Source: Paenibacillus sp. BJ-4 (GTDB lineage Bacteria; Bacillota; Bacilli; Paenibacillales; Paenibacillaceae). Taken from it: a stretch of 64,000 nucleotides of DNA. Shown here piece after piece: positions 17,842-26,476 of the stretch. Positions within the stretch are counted from its first letter, which is position 1. Each line of letters opens with the position of its first letter. The stretch is from contig NZ_JAIVEM010000149.1 in NCBI RefSeq assembly GCF_020404765.1, positions 124,315-188,314 on the forward strand. The letters are read 5' to 3'. The notes below the pieces were generated by a model, which made no database searches, had not been told where the DNA came from, and saw nothing but the letters and a program-made list of their open reading frames with translations. The position numbers and the translations under genes are program-made.

Positions 17842-18138
17842 ATGTTAACAGGTAAACAAAAAAGATATTTGCGCTCAATGGCGCATCATTTGGACCCGGT
17901 TTTTCAAGTAGGGAAAAATGGTACAAATGAGCATCTTATGCGTCACATCAACGATGCGATTGAAAAACGTGAATTGATGAAGGTGCAAATTTTGAACAAC
18001 TGTTTGGACGACAAGCACGAAATTGCGGAAGAGCTGGCTGCGGAAACAGGCTCCGAACTTGTGCAGATCATCGGGAGCACTATTATTTTGTACAAGGAGT
18101 CCCGTGACCACAAGCAAATCGAGTTGCCAAGAGGATAA
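17842..18138 (+). CDS. yhbY: YhbY/YqeI family RNA-binding protein (CRM domain)
   Basis: A 98-residue protein made of a single CRM domain, which binds 23S rRNA precursors and associates with pre-50S particles. The motif LTGKQKRYLRSMAHHLDPVFQVGKNG (quoted here as LTGKQKRYLR followed by HLDPVFQVGKNG) opens the protein, and the GxxG-like loop and IGSTIILYKES strand close it. It is the size expected for YhbY/YqeI. It lies between aroE and nadD, with only 17 bases to nadD, so both are probably one transcript. A role in ribosome assembly is known for the family. Confidence 0.9.
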   Translation: MLTGKQKRYLRSMAHHLDPVFQVGKNGTNEHLMRHINDAIEKRELMKVQILNNCLDDKHEIAEELAAETGSELVQIIGSTIILYKESRDHKQIELPRG

Positions 18139-18155
18139 CACGCGGGGAGAATACT

Positions 18156-18746
18156 ATGAAAATCGGTATTATGGGCGGTACATTTGACCCGATTCATATA
18201 GGACATCTGCTGGCTGGGGAAGCGGCAAGGGATGCCTATGCGCTGGATCAAGTATGGTTTATGCCTTCTCATATCCCACCGCACAAGCATCAAGCGGGGG
18301 CGAGCGGTACGGAGCGCTTGGAGATGACGAGAGAAGCGGTGGCTGGGCATCCCGCTTTTGAAGTGCTGGATATTGAAGTGCTTCGCGGTGGGGTATCTTA
18401 TACCATTGACACGATCAAGGAGCTTCAGGAGCTGCATCCTGCTGTGGATTTTTATTTTATTATCGGCGCGGATATGGTGAACTACTTACCTCATTGGCAG
18501 GGAATTGAGGAGCTGGCGCAGCGGATTTGCTTTATCGGTGTCAGGCGCCCGGGTTTCCAGCTTGCCTTACATGAGTTGCCGCATTATTTGCAGGACAAGG
18601 TATTGCTGGCGGATATGCCAGTGGTGGATATTTCTTCGACGGATATTCGGGAACGTGCTGCGGAAGGGCGCACCATTCGTTATCTTGTGCCTGACCGTGT
18701 GCATGACTATATAACAAGGGGCGGTTTGTATGAAGTACAGCCGTGA
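18156..18746 (+). CDS. nadD: Nicotinate-nucleotide adenylyltransferase
   Basis: NadD joins nicotinate mononucleotide to AMP from ATP, the committed step to NAD. The 196-residue protein begins with the nucleotidyltransferase signature GGTFDPIHIGHL, contains MPSHIPPHK for substrate binding, the block YFIIGADMVNYLPHW, and the ISSTDIRER motif (the second ATP-binding motif). Length and motifs are complete. The 3' end overlaps yqeK by 17 bases, implying coupling. Confidence 0.95.
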   Translation: MKIGIMGGTFDPIHIGHLLAGEAARDAYALDQVWFMPSHIPPHKHQAGASGTERLEMTREAVAGHPAFEVLDIEVLRGGVSYTIDTIKELQELHPAVDFYFIIGADMVNYLPHWQGIEELAQRICFIGVRRPGFQLALHELPHYLQDKVLLADMPVVDISSTDIRERAAEGRTIRYLVPDRVHDYITRGGLYEVQP

Positions 18747-19326
18747 ACAATTGATGGAGGCCGTATCCGGTCAGATGCCTGAAAAACGCTGGAAGCACAC
18801 GCTGGGTGTTATGCATTCCTCCGTGGAGCTAGCCAAGCGCTATGGCGCAGACCCGGAGAAGGCCGAACTGGCGGCTATTTTGCATGATGTAGCAAAATAT
18901 TGGCCTGTTCAGCAGATGGAAGAAGTGATTCGCAGTCATCCCGAATGTGATCAGGAGCTTTTGGAGCATGACAAGCAGCTCTGGCATTCTGAGGTGGGGT
19001 ACTGTATTGCCGCAAGAGATTACGGAGTGGACGATCCGGAAATACGGAATGCGATCCGCTGGCATACGTCGGGGCGTGTAGGCATGAGCCTGCTGGACAA
19101 AGTCGTGTGTCTGGCTGATTACATCGAGCCGGGCCGGGATTTCCCCGGGGTCGATCATATCCGAAAACAGGCCAAAAAAAGTTTGGAGAAGGGTCTTGTC
19201 GCTGGCTTTGACTCTACGATTTCATTGTTGCTGGAGAAGCAAAAGGTTATTTTTCCGCTGACGGTCTTGTCGCGCAATGACTTGATTCAACAACTAAAAC
19301 TAAGAAAAACGGAGGTTCATGAATGA
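18730..19326 (+). CDS. yqeK: YqeK family HD-domain nucleotide hydrolase
   Basis: YqeK enzymes cleave diadenosine tetraphosphate symmetrically, removing a stress alarmone. The 198-residue protein has a His in KHTLGVMHSSVELA, the HD pair in LAAILHDVAKYW, further His in LWHSEVG and IRWHTSGR, and a late Asp in CLADYIEPGRDF, which together bind the two metals. Its end overlaps rsfS in ATGA. The order nadD-yqeK-rsfS is the same as in Bacillus. Confidence 0.93.
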   Translation: MKYSREQLMEAVSGQMPEKRWKHTLGVMHSSVELAKRYGADPEKAELAAILHDVAKYWPVQQMEEVIRSHPECDQELLEHDKQLWHSEVGYCIAARDYGVDDPEIRNAIRWHTSGRVGMSLLDKVVCLADYIEPGRDFPGVDHIRKQAKKSLEKGLVAGFDSTISLLLEKQKVIFPLTVLSRNDLIQQLKLRKTEVHE

Positions 19327-19670
19327 CCTTAACTAATGAGCAATTGATGCAAACTGCGGTTGATGCCGCTAATGATAAAAAGGCAATGAATATTGTCGCA
19401 CTGGATTTGCGTGGAGTATCACTCGTCGCAGATTATTTTGTAATCTGCCATGGTAATTCGGACACACAGGTACAGGCGATTGCAACAGAAATTCGCAAAC
19501 GTGCCCATGATGAAGGCGTAACCATTAAAGGTATCGAAGGTATGGATTCCGCACGCTGGGTTCTGATGGATTTGGGAGATGTCGTAGTGCATGTTTTCCA
19601 TCGCGATGAGCGTGAATATTATAACATTGAACGACTTTGGTCGGACGCTAAGGTTGTGGAGAAGGTATGA
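19323..19670 (+). CDS. rsfS: Ribosomal silencing factor RsfS
   Basis: RsfS (YqeL) binds ribosomal protein uL14 and blocks subunit joining when nutrients are low. The 115-residue product has the family blocks VALDLRGVSLVADYFVICHG, GIEGMDSARWVLMDLGDVV and VHVFHRDEREYYNIERLW, in the expected order. It overlaps both neighbours by four bases (ATGA at each end), so yqeK, rsfS and the S1-domain gene are translationally coupled. Confidence 0.95.
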   Translation: MTLTNEQLMQTAVDAANDKKAMNIVALDLRGVSLVADYFVICHGNSDTQVQAIATEIRKRAHDEGVTIKGIEGMDSARWVLMDLGDVVVHVFHRDEREYYNIERLWSDAKVVEKV

Positions 19671-20575
19671 GTCTGATTGCTGGTACTTATGTCACCATTA
19701 TGGTGGATCGTGAGGTGTCCCCTTTCGGCTACTTTCTCACCGTTGGTGAGCAGGATGTGCTGCTGCATTATACGGAGCTGACACGCGAGATCGAGGTAGG
19801 CGAACGGTTGGAGGTATTTATTTTTTACGATACAGAGGACCGTTTGGCCGCAACCATGAAAAAGCCGTTTTTGTCGCTGGGCGAAATGGCAAAGCTTGAG
19901 GTGGCTGATGTGCATCCGCGTTTGGGATGCTTCCTGGAGATGGGACTGGGCCGCCAGCTGTTGCTGCCGATTCGCGAGCTGCCGGAGAACCGAGATTTGC
20001 ATCCTCGGGTGGGCGACTACGTGTATGCGATCATGGAGCATGACAAGCAGGGCAGACTGCGGGCTAAGCTGGCAGGGGAGCAGGAGCTGGCTCCGCTGTG
20101 CTTCTATGCTCCTAGTTCGTGGCTAAATACGTGGGTGCAGGCGACCGTGTACAAACCGCTTCAGATGGGCACATTTGTCCTGGTAGACGGAGGTGTACTT
20201 GGTTTTGGGACTATTGGTATGATTCATTCCTCGGAACGTAACCGGATGCTTCGCTTGGGCGAAGAGGTTAAGGTACGGGTCACACTTGTTCGTGAAGACG
20301 GTCGTGTCAATCTAGCAATGTCGCCGCGTAAGGAAGTGGGCCGCAATGAGGATGCAGATCGGCTGATAGCTTTTCTGAAAGAGCGCCCGGGCGGAGGTAT
20401 GCCTTATTCTGATGCAACCCCGGCCGACATTATCAAGCAACGGTTTGGCATCAGTAAATCCGCCTTCAAGCGTGCGATGGGCAAGCTGATGAAGGAAGGA
20501 CTGGTTACACAAAAGGAAAACTGGACCTACCTGGTGGAGAAAATGCCTAAACCGAAGGACGGGAATGAGGAATAG
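19667..20575 (+). CDS. cvfB: CvfB/YitL-like S1 RNA-binding protein
   Basis: This 302-residue protein resembles CvfB (YitL), an RNA-binding regulator with repeated S1 domains followed by a C-terminal winged helix. S1-like segments start at about residues 1, 70 and 145 (for example FVLVDGGVLGFGTIGMIHSS), and the winged helix is near ADIIKQRFGISKSAFKRAMG. In Staphylococcus CvfB affects virulence gene expression and in general may regulate RNA stability. In the Bacillus cluster this gene is not between rsfS and yqeM, so its place here is a lineage difference. It overlaps rsfS by four bases and precedes the methyltransferase by three. Confidence 0.85.
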   Translation: MSLIAGTYVTIMVDREVSPFGYFLTVGEQDVLLHYTELTREIEVGERLEVFIFYDTEDRLAATMKKPFLSLGEMAKLEVADVHPRLGCFLEMGLGRQLLLPIRELPENRDLHPRVGDYVYAIMEHDKQGRLRAKLAGEQELAPLCFYAPSSWLNTWVQATVYKPLQMGTFVLVDGGVLGFGTIGMIHSSERNRMLRLGEEVKVRVTLVREDGRVNLAMSPRKEVGRNEDADRLIAFLKERPGGGMPYSDATPADIIKQRFGISKSAFKRAMGKLMKEGLVTQKENWTYLVEKMPKPKDGNEE

Positions 20576-20578
20576 AAA

Positions 20579-21352
20579 ATGGCTTCTTACCGGAAGTTTG
20601 CCTATGTGTATGATGAGCTGATGCAGGATATGCCCTACCCGGACTGGTTGCGATTTGCACGGCAGGCTTGGGAAGAGCACGGTATGCCGCACATGGTGGC
20701 CGAGCTGGGCTGCGGAACGGGCTCCATTACGATTCCTTTGGTTAACTCGGGCTTCGAGGTGGCTGGCATCGACGTATCTTCTGATATGCTGGCGGTAGCC
20801 CGTCGTAAAATGGAAACTACCCCGCAAGGACAACGATTGTTTCGTGAGGGAAGCATCCGCTGGTTACAGCAGGATATGCGGGAATGGATTTTACCGGAGC
20901 CCGTGGATTCGGTTATTTCTTTTTGCGATTGTTTGAATTATTTGCTGGAGGAAGAAGACATAACGGCTACTTTTCGCAGAACGTATGCTGGTCTTAAGCC
21001 CGGCGGTACCTTTTTGTTTGATGTACATCATCCCCAGACGTTTTTGCGTTATGATGAAGAGCAGCCCTTTGTACTGGACGAACGCTCTATCTCATATATC
21101 TGGACCTGTGCGCTGGACACGCCTCGCTGTGAAATTGAGCATCATCTTAGTATTTTTGCAAGAGCAGAAAATGAAGGACGCGATCTGTACCAGCGGTTTG
21201 AGGAAATTCATGTACAGCGTGCCTATGACCCGGACTGGATGAAGGCAGAATTGTTCAAAGCGGGTTTTCGTGATGTGAAGGTGTATGCGGATTTTGAATG
21301 GGTAGAAGCTCAGGATGATGCAGCGAGACTTTTTTATGTTGCTGTAAAATAA
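20579..21352 (+). CDS. yqeM: YqeM-like class I SAM-dependent methyltransferase
   Basis: A 257-residue methyltransferase with the Rossmann SAM site ELGCGTGSITIPL, the acidic loop VAGIDVSSDML and the downstream FCDCLNYL segment. This is the YqeM protein that follows rsfS in Bacillus; the substrate is unknown, probably a small molecule or RNA. The start lies three bases after the CvfB-like gene stop, whose tail (GGGAATGAGGAA) may serve as a site. It closes the operon, with a hairpin terminator about 35 bases downstream. Confidence 0.85.
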   Translation: MASYRKFAYVYDELMQDMPYPDWLRFARQAWEEHGMPHMVAELGCGTGSITIPLVNSGFEVAGIDVSSDMLAVARRKMETTPQGQRLFREGSIRWLQQDMREWILPEPVDSVISFCDCLNYLLEEEDITATFRRTYAGLKPGGTFLFDVHHPQTFLRYDEEQPFVLDERSISYIWTCALDTPRCEIEHHLSIFARAENEGRDLYQRFEEIHVQRAYDPDWMKAELFKAGFRDVKVYADFEWVEAQDDAARLFYVAVK

Positions 21353-21385
21353 TGAGACTTTATATTGAGCGAATATGAAAAAAAG

Positions 21386-21423
21386 AAGGACGCTTTTCAT
21401 GATGACATGAAGGGCGTCTTTTT
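21386..21423 (+). terminator. Terminator of the yqeG-yqeM gene cluster
   Basis: AAGGACGCTTTTCATG pairs imperfectly with CATGAAGGGCGTCTT (one bulge). Five T end the structure. Confidence 0.8.
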
Positions 21424-21453
21424 GTATGGAGGAGAGGCTGATGTGCTCAAATT

Positions 21454-21843
21454 TTATATGTTTACTTTATAGTTCAGTTGAAGTTCATCGCCAGGTACAC
21501 CACGAATGCCCCAATTTTGCTTCGGCGTTTCAAATATAGTAATCTCAAGATCCTGGGGAGCAATCCCCAAATGATCGGTAATTCTTTGGAATAACAGCTT
21601 AATGAGCTGCTTCTTGGCTTCTGTCGATCTGCCTTCAAACATACTGATCTCAATAATGGTGTAGGCCTCCGAGCGATCGTGGGCAAATATAAAGTCTTCC
21701 TGACTCATAGGAAAAAAGCGGTGAAATCTTTTGTCGGCAGGATATTTGAACGCATCCACCACAGCGGAATGAATCACCTCTGAAAGCTGCTCTTTGATGG
21801 GATTCAGAGCTTCTTTTAGTCCGTAAATTTTAATCTGTGCCAT
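21454..21843 (-). CDS. Tautomerase-superfamily protein lacking the N-terminal proline
   Basis: This 129-residue protein has the beta-alpha-beta duplication of long tautomerase-superfamily members (related to malonate semialdehyde decarboxylase and cis-CaaD): the first unit ends near MSQEDFIFAH and the second has FEGRSTEAKKQLIKLLFQRI. Active members keep Pro as residue 2, exposed as catalytic Pro-1 after Met removal. Here the product begins MAQIKIYG, so Pro-1 is Ala. GAAAGGTGAGAT lies upstream, and no alternative start gives a proline. It is a single gene convergent with the yqeM end. Function unknown; enzymatic tautomerisation is doubtful. Confidence 0.75.
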   Translation of the reverse strand: MAQIKIYGLKEALNPIKEQLSEVIHSAVVDAFKYPADKRFHRFFPMSQEDFIFAHDRSEAYTIIEISMFEGRSTEAKKQLIKLLFQRITDHLGIAPQDLEITIFETPKQNWGIRGVPGDELQLNYKVNI

Positions 21844-21989
21844 GTCTCATCTCACCTTTCTTGTCTGAACTCATCTCAACTTAACTCAACTCAATCTAAT
21901 TTAACTTGGATTTATTATAAAGCATTTACATTTGTATGTCATGGACCCAATGCAATAAAGATGGTGTTAACACCAAATGCAGTCCTTAT

Positions 21990-22018
21990 TTGACTTTTTT
22001 CGCGGTTTTCAATATAAT
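21990..22018 (+). promoter_or_regulatory. Sigma-A promoter of the leuS T-box leader
   Basis: TTGACT (21990-21995) and a perfect TATAAT (22013-22018) are separated by 17 bases. Transcription should begin about 22025, just ahead of the T-box stem I. Confidence 0.8.
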
Positions 22019-22040
22019 AGTGCCATTATTAACGGTTAAA

Positions 22041-22327
22041 CAATCGCTGATGAGGAATAGTAGTTTTGTCTGGACATTTAGAGAGCCGGCGGGTGGTGCA
22101 AGCCGGTTGACAGCGCAAAATGAACTCACCTCGGAGATATGCGCCCAACGCAGGAACGCCCTATACAGGTGCTTATATTCTGTTATTAACCCGCATCGGA
22201 TCACCTCCGTTATCAGGTGCAAAGGGAGTAGAAGGCGAAGAACGCTTTCTGCTAACTAGGGTGGTACCACGGGAATATAACCTCTCGTCCCTAGCGCTGA
22301 CACGCTACGGGATGCAGAGGTTTTTTT
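22041..22327 (+). promoter_or_regulatory. Leucine T-box riboswitch upstream of leuS
   Basis: This leader senses uncharged tRNA-Leu and prevents termination when leucine is short. Stem I features are present (GATGAGGAATAGTAG, then AGAGAGCCGG), the specifier loop reads GAACTCACC with the Leu codon CTC at 22125-22127 followed by A, and the canonical T-box AGGGTGGTACCACG spans 22258-22271. The terminator pairs CCTCTCGTCCCTAGCG (22281 on) with CGCTACGGGATGCAGAGG (to 22320) and is followed by seven T (22321-22327). The alternative antiterminator would use the T-box bulge. The specifier assignment relies on spacing to the loop E motif. Confidence 0.93.
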
Positions 22328-22356
22328 GTTGCATACCGTTTGAGGAGGAAATGACA

Positions 22357-24795
22357 ATGACAGACACACAGCCGAAGCACGGCTATCAACCGCAAAGTAT
22401 TGAACCAAAATGGCAGAAATATTGGGATGAGAACAAGACATTTCGTACCGGGGAAGAGCCGGGCAAACCGAAGTTTTATGCTTTGGATATGTTCCCGTAT
22501 CCGTCTGGAGCCGGTCTGCACGTAGGCCATCCGGAGGGTTACACGGCGACGGATATTGTTTCACGTTATAAGAGAATGCGCGGCTACAACGTACTGCACC
22601 CGATGGGTTGGGACGCCTTCGGTCTGCCTGCCGAGCAGCATGCGCTGGATACAGGTGAGCACCCGCGTGAAATTACGGTGAAAAACGTAAATAACTTCCG
22701 CCGCCAGATCAAATCGCTCGGTTTTTCGTACGACTGGGAGCGTGAAATCAGCACAACTGATCCTGATTACTATAAATGGACACAATGGATTTTTATCCAA
22801 TTGTACAAGCGCGGTCTAGCTTATGTAGCTGAGGTACCCGTGAACTGGTGTCCTGCGCTGGGAACAGTGCTGGCGAACGAAGAAGTGATTGACGGTAAGA
22901 GTGAGCGCGGCGGTCATCCGGTCATCCGTAAGCCAATGCGTCAATGGATGCTGAAAATTACGGAATACGCGGATCGTCTGCTGGATGATCTGGAGGAGCT
23001 GGATTGGTCCGAGAGCATTAAGGATATGCAACGGAACTGGATCGGTAAATCTACTGGGGCAGAGGTTCATTTTCCAATTGAAGGCCATGACAAGCAGCTG
23101 ACGGTATTTACAACTCGTCCGGATACGCTGTTCGGTGCAAGCTACTGTGTGCTGGCTCCAGAGCAAGAGCTGGTGGAAATCATCACTACACCTGAGCAAA
23201 AGGATGCTGTATATCAATACCGTGAGCAAGCTGCTCGTAAAAGCGATCTGGAGCGTACGGATCTGGCTAAGGATAAAACAGGCGTGTTTACAGGTGCATA
23301 TGCGGTGAATCCGGTGAACGGTGAAAAGCTGCCGATCTGGATTGCCGACTATGTGTTGGCAGGCTACGGAACAGGCGCAATTATGGCTGTACCGGGTCAC
23401 GATACACGTGACTGGGAATTTGCCAAGAAGTTCGGATTGAAAATCACGGAGGTTGTCCAAGGTGGAGACGTGGCTAATGAGCCATACACCGAGGATGGTC
23501 CGCACGTCAATTCAGGCCTGCTGAATGGACTTACCAACGAGGAAGCGATTCCGAAGATGATTGAATGGCTGGAAGCTGAGGGTAAAGGACAGGGCAAAGT
23601 GACCTACCGTCTGCGTGATTGGCTGTTTAGCCGTCAACGCTATTGGGGTGAGCCGATTCCGGTAATTCATCTGGAAGATGGTACGATCAAAACGATTCCT
23701 GAGGATCAACTGCCGCTCATGCTGCCGGAGATGGACAACATCAAGCCTTCAGGCACGGGTGAATCCCCATTGGCCAATGCAAAAGAATGGGTAGAAACCA
23801 TTGATCCTGAGACAGGCATGAAAGCACGTCGCGAGACCAACACAATGCCGCAATGGGCAGGAAGCTGCTGGTACTACCTGCGCTTTATTGACCCAAAAAA
23901 TGATAAAGAGCTTGTATCCAAGGAGAAGCAGCGCGAATGGATGCCTGTTGATCTGTACATTGGCGGAGCGGAACATGCGGTTCTTCATTTGCTGTATGCT
24001 CGTTTCTGGCACAAGGTACTGTATGATCTCGGCGTAGTGGAAACGAAAGAGCCTTTCTACAAACTGGTCAACCAAGGCATGATTTTGGGCAATAACAATG
24101 AAAAAATGAGTAAATCGCGTGGTAATGTCATCAATCCTGACGATATCGTGAATACGTATGGCGCCGATACGCTGCGTATTTATGAGATGTTCATGGGGCC
24201 GCTCGAAGCGACCAAGCCATGGAACGAGAACGGGGTTGAGGGAGCACATCGTTTTCTGTCTCGCATATGGCGCCTGTTTGTTTCAGAGGATGGTAGCCCT
24301 AACGATAAAATTACAAATGACGGCGGAAGCGATGAGTTCAAGCGGACTTGGCATAAAACGCTGAAAAAAGTAACCGAAGATCTGGATGCGCTGCGCTTTA
24401 ATACGGCGATCAGCCAGTTGATGATTTTCACCAACGATGCATATAAAGCAGACCTTCTGCCGCGTGCAGCGATGGAAAACTTCGTGCAAATGCTGTCGCC
24501 GCTTGCACCGCATCTGGCCGAGGAACTGTGGCAGTTGCTGGGGCACAACGAGAGCATTACCTACGCGGCTTGGCCTGCTTATGATGAAGCATGGACGGTA
24601 GACGCCGAAGTAGAAATTGTCGTACAGGTGAATGGTAAAATCGTGCAGCGTGCAACGATTGCCAAGGACCTTGATGCCAAAGAGATGGAAGCATTTGCTT
24701 TGTCTCTGGACAACGTTCAGCAGGTGCTGGCTGGCAAAACGGTTCGCAAGGTAATTGCAGTTCCAGGCAAGCTGGTTAATATTGTTGCCGGTTAA
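22357..24795 (+). CDS. leuS: Leucyl-tRNA synthetase
   Basis: LeuRS charges tRNA-Leu with leucine and edits mischarged norvaline/isoleucine. The 812-residue enzyme has the HIGH motif as HVGHPEGY, the class I CP1 editing domain in the middle (TTRPDTLFGASY, then GTGAIMAVPGHDTRDWEF with the editing Asp), the tRNA-synthetase segment DWLFSRQRYWGEPIPV, and KMSKSRGN as KMSKS. I start at 22357 (MTDTQPKHGY): AGGAGG lies 8 bases upstream, whereas the ATG at 22351 is only two bases from it. Expression is controlled by the T-box ahead of it. The 3' end overlaps comER on the opposite strand by 20 bases. Confidence 0.96.
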   Translation: MTDTQPKHGYQPQSIEPKWQKYWDENKTFRTGEEPGKPKFYALDMFPYPSGAGLHVGHPEGYTATDIVSRYKRMRGYNVLHPMGWDAFGLPAEQHALDTGEHPREITVKNVNNFRRQIKSLGFSYDWEREISTTDPDYYKWTQWIFIQLYKRGLAYVAEVPVNWCPALGTVLANEEVIDGKSERGGHPVIRKPMRQWMLKITEYADRLLDDLEELDWSESIKDMQRNWIGKSTGAEVHFPIEGHDKQLTVFTTRPDTLFGASYCVLAPEQELVEIITTPEQKDAVYQYREQAARKSDLERTDLAKDKTGVFTGAYAVNPVNGEKLPIWIADYVLAGYGTGAIMAVPGHDTRDWEFAKKFGLKITEVVQGGDVANEPYTEDGPHVNSGLLNGLTNEEAIPKMIEWLEAEGKGQGKVTYRLRDWLFSRQRYWGEPIPVIHLEDGTIKTIPEDQLPLMLPEMDNIKPSGTGESPLANAKEWVETIDPETGMKARRETNTMPQWAGSCWYYLRFIDPKNDKELVSKEKQREWMPVDLYIGGAEHAVLHLLYARFWHKVLYDLGVVETKEPFYKLVNQGMILGNNNEKMSKSRGNVINPDDIVNTYGADTLRIYEMFMGPLEATKPWNENGVEGAHRFLSRIWRLFVSEDGSPNDKITNDGGSDEFKRTWHKTLKKVTEDLDALRFNTAISQLMIFTNDAYKADLLPRAAMENFVQMLSPLAPHLAEELWQLLGHNESITYAAWPAYDEAWTVDAEVEIVVQVNGKIVQRATIAKDLDAKEMEAFALSLDNVQQVLAGKTVRKVIAVPGKLVNIVAG

Positions 24796-25621
24796 TCGGC
24801 TTTAAGCCGAAGGAGACATCTATCTTTTGCATGTCCTCCTCATACTTGTTGTGTGTGGCCCGTATCAGCTCGGGAAAGACGCTGTGCAGGCTGATATCCA
24901 GCAGTGCAAGGGCTTCGGCGGTAATACCTCCGGGAACCGCTACCCTGGCTTGCAACTCGGCTGGTGTCATTCCGCCTTCTGTGAGCAGCTTTCCTGTGCC
25001 GATGATCATTTCACCGGCCAGGGCGCATAGCTCTGTACGGTCCATACCCGTGGCTTGAACAGCGGCTTGAATCCACTGGTCCATAAAAAAGGCCAAGAAA
25101 GCAGGTCCGCAACTGGAGAAATCGGACGTGATCCGCGTATAAGATTCTTTTACTCGAATCGGCCTGCTAATGTGGGACATAAGCTCTTCCAGAAGGGAGC
25201 GGTCCTCCTCTGTAATCCGGCTGCCATGGATGCAAAGTGAGGCTCCGCCCCCCACCTGGTGGGTGATGCTCGGAATAATTTTGGATACTTTGGCTTTCAG
25301 GGCATGCTCCAAAATGCGCACTTGCACCGGGCTTGTGATAGATACGACGATTTGCTCTTCTGTAATGACGTTGTGTATTTCATCCGTTACGGCTTTTGAT
25401 TCCAGCGGCTTCACGCAGATAAACAAAATATCGCTTTCCGCTGCCGTTTCACGGTTGCTTTGAGCTGCATGCACACCTGGATAACGACGGGCCAGCTCGG
25501 CTACCTTGGAATGTGTTCGATTGCTTGCTGATATTTGCTGTGGCTTGAGTGCACCCGAATGAATAAAAGATTCAATTAGCAGACTTCCCATGCTGCCAGT
25601 CCCGATAAATCCAACTTTCAT
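24776..25621 (-). CDS. comER: Late competence protein ComER
   Basis: ComER is a pyrroline-5-carboxylate-reductase-like protein encoded divergently from comEA in Bacillus, exactly as here; it is not needed for DNA uptake there and has been tied to sporulation and biofilm control in other species. The 281-residue product has the Rossmann start MKVGFIGTGSMGSLL, FICVKP and the P5C reductase-type segments ITHQVGGG and the C-terminal VAVPGGITAEAL. AGGAGG lies just upstream of ATG on the minus strand. Its last codons overlap the end of leuS. Enzymatic function as a proline-pathway reductase is uncertain. Confidence 0.9.
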   Translation of the reverse strand: MKVGFIGTGSMGSLLIESFIHSGALKPQQISASNRTHSKVAELARRYPGVHAAQSNRETAAESDILFICVKPLESKAVTDEIHNVITEEQIVVSITSPVQVRILEHALKAKVSKIIPSITHQVGGGASLCIHGSRITEEDRSLLEELMSHISRPIRVKESYTRITSDFSSCGPAFLAFFMDQWIQAAVQATGMDRTELCALAGEMIIGTGKLLTEGGMTPAELQARVAVPGGITAEALALLDISLHSVFPELIRATHNKYEEDMQKIDVSFGLKPINRQQY

Positions 25622-25836
25622 TGTTCAACGTCCTCCTTTCATACTTTGCGGTATAGACGCTGTCATTCTTCTTAGTGTATGCACCTGGTCTTGACCGACA
25701 TGACGAATTTTATGTCTGAGTATGTTAGATCGTTCCCGGGGTTGTACCTCTCTTTGGAAGAATGGCTCACAGCGAAACCGTATGGAGGTTGTTTACATCC
25801 TCCCAAAATCCATGTGGAGTAGGGGATGATACGAAC

Positions 25837-26388
25837 ATGAAACGCGTATGGACAGGAACAGCAATAACGCTTGCTGTAATCGGGAGTGGGCTTATTCTGT
25901 TTGCCGGTGGGCAGCGCTCTGAGCCGCAAGAAGAGTGGACCTTGCTTAACCGCAAGGTGGAGCAGGTATTAGCGGTGGGGTCAAAGCCAAATGAGTCGCA
26001 GAGCAACAGCGACCTTACCCAAGGAAAGCAGGCTGTAAAAGAGGCTTCAGACAAAAAGGAACGCAGCACAGACACCAAAGCTGCTGGCAATGTGAAGCAT
26101 AATGCGATGCAGGGGTCTGCTGGTATACCGGCTGCCGTGAGCGAAAACCCTGCTACTGGAAATGCAAATTCAGCAACTACATCCGTAGCTGGTGAAAAAA
26201 AGGTAGACATCAACACCGCGACTGCTGACGAGTTAACGGAGCTACCGGGGGTTGGAGCTAAAAAGGCCAAAGCCATTTTGGATTACCGTAATCAGCATGG
26301 GCCGTTCCAACGTGTGAACGATTTGGATCAGGTGAAGGGCATCGGTGCTAAGATGCTGGCGAAAATGAAGCCTTACGTCAGCTTGTAA
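25837..26388 (+). CDS. comEA: Competence DNA receptor ComEA
   Basis: ComEA is the membrane-anchored receptor that binds incoming double-stranded DNA in transformation. The 183-residue protein has an N-terminal anchor (VWTGTAITLAVIGSGLILF), a flexible Gln/Lys/Ser-rich linker of about 80 residues, and a C-terminal helix-hairpin-helix domain (DINTATADELTELPGVGAKK, then VNDLDQVKGIGAKMLAKM) that binds DNA backbone. I start at 25837 because AGGGGATGAT precedes it; the frame opens 75 bases earlier but without a site. It lies divergent from comER, with comEB and comEC downstream. Confidence 0.92.
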   Translation: MKRVWTGTAITLAVIGSGLILFAGGQRSEPQEEWTLLNRKVEQVLAVGSKPNESQSNSDLTQGKQAVKEASDKKERSTDTKAAGNVKHNAMQGSAGIPAAVSENPATGNANSATTSVAGEKKVDINTATADELTELPGVGAKKAKAILDYRNQHGPFQRVNDLDQVKGIGAKMLAKMKPYVSL

Positions 26389-26476
26389 GTTTTACAAGTT
26401 TATAGTGTCCAGGCTCTGAGAATGACTTTAGCGGATATGATATACGTTTTAACTTGTTTATACGGGAGAGATGGTT

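Noticed and set aside
21867..21906. AACTCA-like repeats upstream of the tautomerase gene
   Set aside because: Short degenerate simple repeat without symmetry or promoter spacing; most likely low complexity.
22120..22356. Upstream extension of leuS from an ATG at 22120
   Set aside because: The extension lies in the T-box leader, including the specifier loop and terminator, so it is not coding.
22816..23505. 229-codon minus-strand frame opposite leuS
   Set aside because: Lies inside leuS, no start signals or recognisable motifs.
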